Shown here in pieces: positions 1 to 5,377 of a DNA stretch of 5,377 nt. Every line of letters begins with the position of its first letter. Positions within the stretch are counted from its first letter, which is position 1. A program made the translations under genes and the position numbers. The notes under the pieces are model-generated. The model searched no databases, had not been told where the DNA came from, and worked only from the letters and a program-made list of their open reading frames with translations. Source of the DNA: Verrucomicrobiota bacterium (lineage in GTDB: Bacteria; Verrucomicrobiota; Verrucomicrobiia; Chthoniobacterales; UBA10450); contig QHRI01000193.1 of the NCBI GenBank assembly GCA_003221375.1, positions 1 through 5,377 on the forward strand, read 5' to 3'.

Positions 1-2
1 TC

Positions 3-212
3 CGCGATTTTCTGCCATCGTCCTGGAGAGTGTTTCACCCGACGTGGGTAGACATTTGGACCTATATCGGCACGATCGGAATTTTCACTTCGCTGTTCCT
101 GCTATTCATCCGATTTCTGCCGATGATTGCCATGTCAGAGGTAAAAACGGCAGTGCCGGAGGCGGACCCGCATTATGGCGGGCGCGCTACAGGAAAGGAG
201 CCCGCGCGATGA
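3..212 (+). CDS. actC: ActC, C-terminal end (NrfD/PsrC-like membrane subunit of alternative complex III), partial
   Basis: This reading frame enters from the left edge and stops at the TGA at 210-212, so only the last 69 residues are present. The GTG at position 30 is an internal valine codon, not a start. The visible part starts with an LPSSW/VFHPTWVD segment, continues into one hydrophobic helix (about IGTIGIFTSLFLLFIRFLP) and ends in a short polar tail (MSEVKTAVPEADPHYGG). This HPTWVD-helix-FLPMIAM pattern is what I recognise as the end of the ActC subunit. ActC is a roughly 10-helix NrfD/PsrC-family protein that carries the quinol site and possible proton path in ACIII. The stop overlaps the actD start by 4 bases (ATGA), which implies translational coupling. 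The identification is strengthened by the actD-actE-actF order that follows. The quinone-binding region itself lies outside the window. Confidence 0.88.
   Translation, partial: RDFLPSSWRVFHPTWVDIWTYIGTIGIFTSLFLLFIRFLPMIAMSEVKTAVPEADPHYGGRATGKEPAR
194..200 (+). promoter_or_regulatory. Ribosome binding site for actD
   Basis: A purine-rich AAAGGAG lies inside the end of actC, 8 bases before the ATG at 209. It is the best Shine-Dalgarno match in the window. It favours the ATG at 209 over the upstream in-frame GTG at 44; the second ATG at 212 would also be within reach. Confidence 0.7.
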
Positions 213-766
213 TGAGGACTCCTGCCGGTCACAAAGTGTACGCAATGGCTGCGGAATATCCCAGCGCGGCTGCCCTTTACGAAGCAGCCAAACATGTCCG
301 TGATGCTGGCTTCAAACGCTGGGACGTTTACTCCCCGTTTCCAATCCACGGAATGGACGACGCGATGGGGTTGGGAAAATCGTGGTTGAGCGGTTGGGTT
401 TTGTTCGGTGGCGTCACCGGTTTACTGACCGCCGCCCTCGTCGAATTTGGGCCGTCATCGATTCTCTATCAGCTGGATGTGCACGGCAAGCCTTGGAATT
501 TTTGGACGGTCCCGGCGTTTTTCCCGATCATGTTTGAACTGACGGTCCTTTTCGGAGCATTCGCCGCATTCTTCTCGATGCTTGGCATGAACGGATTGCC
601 CCGCTGGTATCATCCAATGTTCAATTGGGAGCGGTTCATCCGTGTCAGCAACGACGGATTTTTCCTTGCGATCGAATCGCGCGATCCACGGTTCACTGAA
701 AACGGTGTTCGTGAATTGTTGGAAAGAAGCGGCGGCGAACACATCACCATCGTGCACGAGGACTGA
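209..766 (+). CDS. actD: ActD, DUF3341 membrane subunit of alternative complex III
   Basis: This is a 185-residue protein, the usual size for ActD (DUF3341), a structural membrane subunit of ACIII with no cofactor. The N-terminal cytoplasmic domain holds the KVYAMAAEYPSAAALYEAAKHVRDAG segment in pieces (9-34) and the family's YSPFPIHGMD motif at 41-50. Two hydrophobic helices follow at about 61-80 and 102-125. The C-terminal part continues with the PRWYHPMFN segment (131-139) and a domain ending in HITIVHED. An open frame extends upstream to a GTG at 44, but I chose ATG 209: it overlaps the actC stop as ATGA, has a good ribosome site 8 bases before it and starts where family members start. 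In known ACIII structures ActD's two helices pack against the ActC/ActF membrane core. It is 2 bases from actE and certainly co-transcribed with it. Role in assembly or stability is inferred from the family. Confidence 0.93.
   Translation: MMRTPAGHKVYAMAAEYPSAAALYEAAKHVRDAGFKRWDVYSPFPIHGMDDAMGLGKSWLSGWVLFGGVTGLLTAALVEFGPSSILYQLDVHGKPWNFWTVPAFFPIMFELTVLFGAFAAFFSMLGMNGLPRWYHPMFNWERFIRVSNDGFFLAIESRDPRFTENGVRELLERSGGEHITIVHED
758..762 (+). promoter_or_regulatory. Ribosome binding site for actE
   Basis: GAGGA sits at the very end of actD, 6 bases before the actE ATG at 769. The spacing is normal and it supports that start. Confidence 0.6.
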
Positions 767-768
767 AT

Positions 769-1485
769 ATGTTGCGCGGCTTCCTAGTGATTTTTATTTT
801 GTGCGGGATCGCGATCCTCGCGGTGCTTGGATTTCGCGGGCGGAAGAGTACCGCTCCGCCGACCGAGGTTTTCCCGGATATGGTGCGCCAGATGAAGGTT
901 CGTGCGCAGGCACCGCTCGGTCTTTTTGCGGATGGACGCGGGCCACGTCTGCCGGTCCCGGGTACGGTGCCGATTGGCTATGAGATGCCAAAGTTCGGAC
1001 TAGCCTGGAAACCGGGGGCGGACGTGGGCCCCTGGTCTCACCCGCGCGCTGATTTTGGTTCCGGCACTGATTACTTCAACACCGGCAAAATGGGCGACCG
1101 CTGGGGAACAGGAATTCCAGTTCCAGTCACGCCTGAGTTGATGCAGCGCGGGCAACAGCGATTCAATATCACCTGCGTGATGTGTCACGGGGCTACTGCT
1201 GCAGGCAACGGGATCACCAAACAGTACGGACTTGCGACTGTCGTTTCGCTTCAAGATGAACGAATCCGCAAAATGTCTGATGGCGAGATTTTCAATACCA
1301 TTACGAATGGCAAAAACACAATGATGGCCTACGGGCCAAACATCATCGTGGCTGATCGCTGGGCGATCATTGCATACCTGCGCGCGTTACAGCGCAGCCA
1401 AAACGCAACGGTGGTCGATGTTCCTGAGGATCGGCGCGCAGAACTGGAGAAACCGGCGTCACCGCCGCCGGCTGCAGCAAAATGA
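769..1485 (+). CDS. actE: ActE, monoheme cytochrome c subunit of alternative complex III
   Basis: This 238-residue membrane-anchored periplasmic cytochrome c is the likely electron exit subunit of ACIII. An N-terminal hydrophobic anchor covers about residues 4-22. The ActE-type segment GRGPRLPVPGTVPIGYE follows at 56-72 and matches the family's DGR...RPPVPGTVARG pattern. The segment PVTPELMQRGQQRFN (119-133) precedes the single heme site C136-V-M-C139-H140. The likely axial methionine is M185 or M186 in NTMMAYG, followed by the DRWAIIAYLRALQ helix (196-208). The tail after about 213 is charged, then Pro/Ala-rich (PASPPPAAAK). Cys12 lies in the anchor, but the preceding residues (FIL) do not make a standard lipobox, so an uncleaved helix seems more likely than a lipid anchor. 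In ACIII this heme takes electrons from the ActA/ActB cofactors and passes them to a soluble cytochrome or directly to an oxidase. Its stop overlaps the actF start by 4 bases. Confidence 0.94.
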   Translation: MLRGFLVIFILCGIAILAVLGFRGRKSTAPPTEVFPDMVRQMKVRAQAPLGLFADGRGPRLPVPGTVPIGYEMPKFGLAWKPGADVGPWSHPRADFGSGTDYFNTGKMGDRWGTGIPVPVTPELMQRGQQRFNITCVMCHGATAAGNGITKQYGLATVVSLQDERIRKMSDGEIFNTITNGKNTMMAYGPNIIVADRWAIIAYLRALQRSQNATVVDVPEDRRAELEKPASPPPAAAK

Positions 1486-2684
1486 GCGAGCGTTCCCACA
1501 CTGCCCCAAAACCCGAAGGCGAATATTTCGAGAGCAGCCGCTTTACAGGTCTCTCGTCGATCCTGGGATTAACTGCCATTGTGGCGCTGGCACTTTGCGT
1601 CGTTGGCGCATTTCTAAATCCGCATCAATTCAGTTATTCCTGGCTCTTTGCGTTCGCATTTTTCTTTACGCTTTGCGCGGGCTGCTTTTTCTGGACGATT
1701 GTGCACCATGCCACCGATTCCGACTGGTCAGTGGTGGTGCGGCGACAGTTGGAAAACATTGGAGTGTTGCTGGTGGTGCTGGCGATCCTTTTTGTGCCGA
1801 TCCTTCTCCTTCGACGCCATCTGTATTCGTGGATGGATATTCCGCCCGGTGTCGAACATTCGCTGGATGCGAAGCGTGCCTATCTCAATTGGTCTTTCTT
1901 TCTGATCCGCGCCGTCGTGTTTCTCGGCTTTTTCCTTTGCGCAGCGCTCGTTTTACGCCGGTTATCGGTAAACCAGGACAAGGATGGGAATCCGCGGTTC
2001 ACCATCTTGATGCGCAAGGTCGCGTTTATCAGCCTGCCAATGTTCGCGCTTTGTCTCACGTTTGGTGCGTTCGATTGGCTGATGAGCCTGAACTATCACT
2101 GGTTTTCCACCATGTTTGGCGTCTACATCTTCGCCGGCGCGGCAGGGAGTTCGATGTCGCTGCTCGTCCTGGTCATCACCGCACTGCGGCGGGCTGGATA
2201 TTTGAACGGTGTCATCACGCTTGAGCATTACCACATCATGGGAAAATGGATGCTGGCCTTCACCATTTTCTGGGCCTACATCGGCTTCGGCCAGTACATG
2301 CTCATCTGGTATGCGAACATTCCCGAGGAGACCCAATTCTTTATTACCCGAAACACTGAATCATGGTGGGCGCTGAGCACGCTGCTCGTGGTTGGACGCT
2401 TCTTTATCTCTTTTCCGATTCTGCTCATGCAATCGGTTAAGAAAGAACCGCGTCGTCTTTGCATGGTCGCGGGATGGATTGTGTGCATGCAAATGCTCGA
2501 CATGTACATCATTGTTTTGCCCGCGTTACACGGTACGGGCGTGCACGTCAGCGTTTGGGATTTGCTTTCTCTCATCGCCATCGGAGCCACTCTCGGCTTC
2601 GTTTATCTGCGAATTGTGCCGCGGACTTCTCTCTTTCCAGTTCGCGATCCGCGCCTGATTGAATCTTTGAACCTGGTGAACTGA
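1482..2684 (+). CDS. actF: ActF, second NrfD-like quinol-site membrane subunit of alternative complex III
   Basis: This is a 400-residue polytopic membrane protein, homologous to ActC and to PsrC/NrfD, that forms half of the ACIII membrane core. About ten helices can be placed, near 24-45, 52-74, 92-111, 133-160, 180-200, 208-236, 254-278, 297-319, 326-348 and 355-378. Family signatures are visible: FDWLMSLNYHWFSTMFGVY at 197-215, then GKWMLAFTIFWAYIGFGQY (254-272) leading into MLIWYANIPEET (273-284). The start ATG 1482 overlaps the actE stop as ATGA. There is no convincing ribosome site, so translation probably depends on coupling to actE. In structures of ACIII, ActF is the subunit related to ActC but whose quinol-site role is less certain; a proton-translocation role has been proposed for such subunits. 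Length and motifs are normal and nothing suggests damage. It ends 1 base before the next gene. Confidence 0.93.
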   Translation: MSERSHTAPKPEGEYFESSRFTGLSSILGLTAIVALALCVVGAFLNPHQFSYSWLFAFAFFFTLCAGCFFWTIVHHATDSDWSVVVRRQLENIGVLLVVLAILFVPILLLRRHLYSWMDIPPGVEHSLDAKRAYLNWSFFLIRAVVFLGFFLCAALVLRRLSVNQDKDGNPRFTILMRKVAFISLPMFALCLTFGAFDWLMSLNYHWFSTMFGVYIFAGAAGSSMSLLVLVITALRRAGYLNGVITLEHYHIMGKWMLAFTIFWAYIGFGQYMLIWYANIPEETQFFITRNTESWWALSTLLVVGRFFISFPILLMQSVKKEPRRLCMVAGWIVCMQMLDMYIIVLPALHGTGVHVSVWDLLSLIAIGATLGFVYLRIVPRTSLFPVRDPRLIESLNLVN

Positions 2685-2685
2685 G

Positions 2686-3243
2686 ATGGCTGAGACCGAA
2701 TCGCTTCGTCAAGTTGCTCATGCGCGCGCTCCTTTGTCGGCGTGGTTCGGGATCGTGCTACTCTTTGCGCTTTTTGGGGTGATTGTGCTCGCAATCATCG
2801 GACCGTCGCCGCGTGGAACCGATTACGAAGAAGCGCGCGCCAAGAAGCGGATTGAGAATTTGACGACGCTGCGCGAGGAAGCCGACAAGGCGTTGACGAC
2901 TTACGCCTGGGTTGACAAAAATAAAGGCGTCGCTCGGATTCCGATCGAGCACGCCATGGAGTTGACGGTTGCCGAGTTGGCGAAGCAAACGCCTGCTCCA
3001 GCGGGTCCGATTGCTACGCCCCAGGCGCAAGCAACCGCAAGCGCTCCCGCGATTACTGCTTCCCCGGCTTCTGCTACGTCTCCGAAGCCAGGCGGCGCAC
3101 AAGCATCACCTCAAGCGGCTGCGTCTGCCGCGCCGCAAGGAGCGGCGGCCTCTAGTCCGCCGTCTTCATCGCCAGCCCAAGCATCGCCGTCTCCGGCCGC
3201 TTCCGCGGCGCCAACTTCACCAAGTCCTGCTAACAGCCCATGA
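2686..3243 (+). CDS. Single-TM protein with conserved WVDKxKGVxRIPIxxAMEL domain and Ala/Pro/Ser-rich tail; function unknown
   Basis: This 185-residue protein has three parts. Residues 1-18 are a short polar N-terminus. One transmembrane helix covers about 20-39. A small domain (about 43-100) holds a charged, helix-like stretch (YEEARAKKRIENLTTLREEADKAL, in pieces across 47-70) followed by YAWVDKNKGVARIPIEHAMEL at 73-92. Residues 101-185 are almost only Ala, Pro, Ser, Thr, Gln and Gly, probably disordered and probably periplasmic. From memory, the WVD..GV.RIPI..AMEL pattern recurs in small proteins next to respiratory oxidase or SCO-type genes, but I cannot name a family with certainty. The gene sits 1 base after actF and overlaps the ccoN-like start by 4 bases, so it is made with both complexes. 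A weak GGTGA lies 6 bases before the ATG. It may be an accessory or linker subunit between ACIII and the CcoN/CcoO-like pair; that role is inference. Confidence 0.8.
   Translation: MAETESLRQVAHARAPLSAWFGIVLLFALFGVIVLAIIGPSPRGTDYEEARAKKRIENLTTLREEADKALTTYAWVDKNKGVARIPIEHAMELTVAELAKQTPAPAGPIATPQAQATASAPAITASPASATSPKPGGAQASPQAAASAAPQGAAASSPPSSSPAQASPSPAASAAPTSPSPANSP
2986..3240 (+). repeat. Low-complexity Ala/Pro/Ser/Thr-rich coding tail
   Basis: The last 85 codons of the single-TM protein encode short irregular repeats of the SPxxAASAAP / ASPSPAAS type, with almost no charged or aromatic residues. This looks like a disordered, extracytoplasmic linker or tail. A similar tract is found in the CcoO-like gene at 5096-5374, and one 18-base piece is shared with a single mismatch (3136-3153 versus 5132-5149). 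Confidence 0.75.
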
Positions 3244-4721
3244 ATCCTGCCGGAATCCCGCTTAAAGAACCGTCTGTTTCCGTCGCCGCCGTTGATACGG
3301 AGCAGTTCGAACGCGCTCTGATTGACGCCTCGACACGCGTACCGGTGTTGATCTTTTACACTTCGGCGGTGGCATGGCTAATCCTCGGCACGCTGCTCGC
3401 CGGATTTGTTTCGTTCAAGCTGCACATGCCGGATTTGCTGTCTGACATCAGTTTCCTCACATGGGGACGCATGCGCCCCGCACACATGAACGTGATGGTG
3501 TACGGCTGGGCATCGATGGCAGGGATGGGCACCGCAATTTGGCTAATGGCGCGACTATGCCGCACAGTCCTGCGTTATCCGCTGCTTCTGGTTACGGGTG
3601 CTGGATTTTGGAACTTGGGCGTCCTCTTGGGTGTAGGTGGAATTCTCCTCGGCGATAGCACTGGTTATCAATGGCTCGAGTTTCCCAGCTATGCTGCGAT
3701 TATTCTTTTTGTCGCTTATACGCTTGTTGCTTCCTGGGCGGTGTTGATGTTTCGGTTTCGGCGCGGCGAACAAATTTATATTACGCAGTGGTATTTGCTC
3801 GCCGCGTTCCTGTGGTTTCCGTGGCTTTACGCGGCGGGCCAGTTAATGCTCTTCGTTGTCCCGGTGCAGGGCGTGTTGCAGGCTGCTGTCGGCTGGTGGT
3901 ACGCGAATAACCTGCTCTTTCTTTGGTTCGGCGCGATCGGTCTCGGCACGGCCTATTACATGATTCCCAAAGTGATTGGGCGCCCGGTGTACAGTTATCA
4001 TTTGGCAGCGATCGGCTTCTGGAGCTACGCACTGTTCTCGAGCTGGACCGGAATGCAGCGCCTGGTTGATGGACCGTTCCCGGCCTGGATGGTCACGGCC
4101 AGCATTGCAGCCACGATCCTCACGCTAATTCCCGTCGCGACCGTGGGACTCAATCATCACATGACGATGCAGGGCTATTTTCCGCTGATGCGTTACAGCC
4201 CGACGCTGCGTTTTACTGTGTTCGGCGCGATGTCTTACACCGTTTTTAGTCTGGTTGGTGTTTTGATTTCGCTTCGCTCGGTGGCCCGCTACGTCAACTT
4301 CTCCCAGGCAAGCATCGCGTATTCGCACCTCGGTCTTTACGCATTTTTCACGATGGTGATTTTCGGCTCAATGTACTACATCGTGCCGCGACTGATTGGA
4401 CGCGAGTGGCGGTATGCGTCGCTGATTAAACTGCATTTTTGGGCATCGGCTTACGGCATTGGATTGATGACGCTCATGCTTCTCGCCGGCGGTTTCACGC
4501 AAGGCGCGAGCACGGAAAATCCCTCGCTCGCTTTCAGTGAAAGCGTCGAATCGGTGTTGCCTTACCTGCGCGGGCGTAGCTTATCCGGCATTTTGCTGAC
4601 AGTGTCGCATTTCATCTTTGCGTATCACTTTGGATTGATGCTTTTCGGTCTGGGCCGGAAAGCGACTGTGCCCACATTTCTTAATCCAGTTGAAGCAGAA
4701 GGAGCTGAAGTAGCACACTAA
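3240..4721 (+). CDS. CcoN-like (cbb3 oxidase subunit I family) protein lacking the heme b3-CuB active-site ligands
   Basis: This 493-residue membrane protein has about 12 helices, matching cbb3 oxidase subunit I (CcoN) in length and topology. Clear CcoN landmarks are WGRMRPAHMN (75-84), GWWYANN (218-224), YYMIPKVIGRPVYSY (239-253), SHLGLYAFF (362-370) and MYYIVPRLIGREW (378-390). The low-spin heme b ligands are kept: H82 (helix 2) and H363 (helix 10). The active site is not. Where CcoN has WWYGHN, this has WWYANN, so the CuB His is N223. Where CcoN has YIWAGPHH, this has SSWTGMQR, so the tyrosine is S267 and the other two CuB His are Q273 and R274. Where CcoN has GHVHSG, this has AYSHLG, so the heme b3 His is Y361. 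By homology it should bind one heme b and not reduce O2 or NO. The frame is intact, so it is not a decaying gene. The ATG at 3240 overlaps the previous stop (ATGA) and has no clear ribosome site. I withhold the symbol ccoN because the catalytic function appears lost. Confidence 0.9.
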   Translation: MNPAGIPLKEPSVSVAAVDTEQFERALIDASTRVPVLIFYTSAVAWLILGTLLAGFVSFKLHMPDLLSDISFLTWGRMRPAHMNVMVYGWASMAGMGTAIWLMARLCRTVLRYPLLLVTGAGFWNLGVLLGVGGILLGDSTGYQWLEFPSYAAIILFVAYTLVASWAVLMFRFRRGEQIYITQWYLLAAFLWFPWLYAAGQLMLFVVPVQGVLQAAVGWWYANNLLFLWFGAIGLGTAYYMIPKVIGRPVYSYHLAAIGFWSYALFSSWTGMQRLVDGPFPAWMVTASIAATILTLIPVATVGLNHHMTMQGYFPLMRYSPTLRFTVFGAMSYTVFSLVGVLISLRSVARYVNFSQASIAYSHLGLYAFFTMVIFGSMYYIVPRLIGREWRYASLIKLHFWASAYGIGLMTLMLLAGGFTQGASTENPSLAFSESVESVLPYLRGRSLSGILLTVSHFIFAYHFGLMLFGLGRKATVPTFLNPVEAEGAEVAH

Positions 4722-5377
4722 TGAAAGGACTCGCCCCTCTTTTTCTCGGAATTTTCGGGACGTTTGCGTTCTCCTGGGTGGGATTAACGGTGATTCCTAA
4801 TTGGCAAATCGGACACCTCAGTCCTCAGTCTGACGAGGAAGGCACAGATATCTATCCGATGCCGCAATCGGGAATGGTTCAGCAGGGCGCGCATGTTTAC
4901 GCTGCGAACGGCTGCATCTATTGTCACAGTGAACAGGTCCGCGCCGATTATGCGGGTGCCGATATCGAGCGAAAATGGGGCGATCGCCGGAGTGCGCCGC
5001 GTGATTACATTTTCGATCGCCCAGTTTTTCTTGGGAAGATGCGCATGGGACAGGACCTTGCGAACATTGGTGCACGCGCGCCAAAGGAAGAGGAAAGTCC
5101 TTCACCTGCTGGCGGTGCAAGTCCCGCGCCTCAAGGAGCGGCGGTCTCTTCCGGGGCCGCAGTCTCGGCAAAGGTGGCCAGTCCACCGCCTTCTACCGCA
5201 GCGTCGCCCGGTTCTGTTGCGTCGAAGCCGCCAGCCAGCGCGGCTTCTTCGAGCTCGCCGCCGCCCAAGGCACCTGCGGCAGCAGCTCCAGGTGCGGGTA
5301 TCGCTTCGCCTTCACCAGGGACGCCTGCTGCGGCAGCTGCAAGTCCGGGTGCCCCGCCATCTCCGGGACCGCCGTGG
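4721..5377 (+). CDS. CcoO-like membrane-anchored monoheme cytochrome c with long low-complexity insert; 3' end outside the window
   Basis: The frame is open from ATG 4721, which shares its first base with the previous TAA stop, to the window edge: 219 codons with no stop. An N-terminal helix covers about 5-26 (PLFLGIFGTFAFSWVGLTVI). The CcoO-type region follows: YPMPQSGMVQQGAHVY (45-60), the heme site C65-I-Y-C68-H69, SEQVR (70-74), WGDRRSAPRDYIFDRP (86-101) and MGQDLANIGAR (109-119). This matches CcoO (FixO), which relays electrons to subunit I in cbb3 oxidases. In typical relatives IGAR is followed at once by a WHxLHLYNPR segment and the axial Met. Here about 93 Ala/Pro/Ser/Gly-rich residues come first, and W219 at the edge may be that Trp. 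The usual SQ and GPDL motifs read SE and GQDL. A purine-rich AAGGAG lies rather far (16 bases) before the start. It is presumably the partner of the CcoN-like protein. Confidence 0.87.
   Translation, partial: MKGLAPLFLGIFGTFAFSWVGLTVIPNWQIGHLSPQSDEEGTDIYPMPQSGMVQQGAHVYAANGCIYCHSEQVRADYAGADIERKWGDRRSAPRDYIFDRPVFLGKMRMGQDLANIGARAPKEEESPSPAGGASPAPQGAAVSSGAAVSAKVASPPPSTAASPGSVASKPPASAASSSSPPPKAPAAAAPGAGIASPSPGTPAAAAASPGAPPSPGPPW
5096..5374 (+). repeat. Low-complexity Ala/Pro/Ser/Gly-rich insert inside the CcoO-like cytochrome domain
   Basis: Residues about 126-218 of the CcoO-like protein are nearly free of charged and aromatic residues and hold loose repeats of the SPSPxG / AAAAxPGA type. Two related units near its end (about 5273-5296 and 5324-5353) encode PAAAAPGA and PAAAAASPGA. 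The tract separates the heme-binding half from the expected C-terminal half of the cytochrome fold and is probably a flexible extracytoplasmic loop or linker. Confidence 0.7.

Noticed and set aside
44..208. Upstream extension of actD to an in-frame GTG at 44
   Set aside because: The extra 55 residues overlap the ActC C-terminus in another frame, have no hydrophobic or DUF3341 character, and lack a ribosome site. ATG 209 has a good site and an ATGA overlap.
1370..2224. 284-codon open frame overlapping actE and actF on the + strand
   Set aside because: It is a frame shadow of actF: Arg/Cys/Ser-rich with no recognisable domain, while the actF frame carries clear ACIII motifs across the same bases.
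2969..3265. 98-codon Arg/Leu-rich open frame over the low-complexity tail
   Set aside because: Its composition is simply the +1 reading of Ala/Pro/Ser codons; there is no independent start signal or motif.
3240..4721. A functional cbb3 oxidase or nitric oxide reductase subunit I
   Set aside because: The CuB and heme b3 ligand positions lack histidine, and the residues there (Asn, Gln, Arg, Tyr) do not match the alternative Glu/Asp ligand patterns I know in NO reductases.
3240..4721. CcoN-like gene as a pseudogene
   Set aside because: The frame is full length without stops or frameshifts, fold motifs and heme b ligands are kept, and it is tightly coupled to its neighbours.
4818..5186. 122-codon open frame on the - strand at the right end
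   Set aside because: It lies antisense to the CcoO-like gene, whose forward frame shows CxxCH and other CcoO motifs. The reverse product is Arg/Pro-rich with no domain, as expected opposite a GC-rich tract.

Overview
The window is a tightly packed, single-strand stretch of a respiratory operon. All seven genes lie on the + strand and are separated by -4 to +2 bases. In order they are: the 3' end of actC (NrfD/PsrC-like), actD (DUF3341), actE (monoheme cytochrome c), actF (second NrfD-like quinone-site subunit), a 185-residue single-TM protein with an Ala/Pro/Ser-rich tail, a CcoN-like subunit, and the 5' part of a CcoO-like cytochrome c that runs off the right edge. The first four form the distal half of an alternative complex III (ACIII) operon. 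ACIII is a quinol:cytochrome c / oxidase oxidoreductase unrelated to the bc1 complex. actA and actB should lie just left of the window. No RNA genes, mobile elements, CRISPR arrays or terminators are visible, and there is no stretch over 300 bases without a gene.

The likely source is a soil- or freshwater-type Verrucomicrobiota (Chthoniobacterales-like) or another ACIII-bearing phylum such as Acidobacteriota. This rests on the act gene order, the style of the CcoO motifs, moderate-to-high GC and the Ala/Pro/Ser-rich tails. It is inference from remembered family patterns, not a phylogenetic placement.

The most notable observation is in the CcoN-like protein (3240-4721). It aligns along its length with cbb3 oxidase subunit I and keeps both histidines for the low-spin heme b (H82, H363). 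At the positions of the three CuB histidines, the cross-linked active-site tyrosine and the heme b3 ligand it has Asn223, Gln273, Arg274, Ser267 and Tyr361. By alignment it should therefore lack the O2-reducing heme b3-CuB centre. Its CcoO-like partner carries a ~93-residue Ala/Pro/Ser/Gly insert inside the cytochrome c domain, between the heme-binding half and the expected axial-Met half. Together with the upstream 185-residue protein, which has a similar low-complexity tail, this suggests a repurposed CcoNO-like electron-transfer module produced together with ACIII rather than a terminal oxidase.

Working model (inference): ACIII oxidises menaquinol/quinol through ActC/ActF and the ActA/ActB cofactors and delivers electrons to the ActE heme. 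The CcoN/CcoO-like pair could be a bound b/c-heme acceptor, relay or scaffold that passes electrons to a true oxidase or another acceptor encoded elsewhere.
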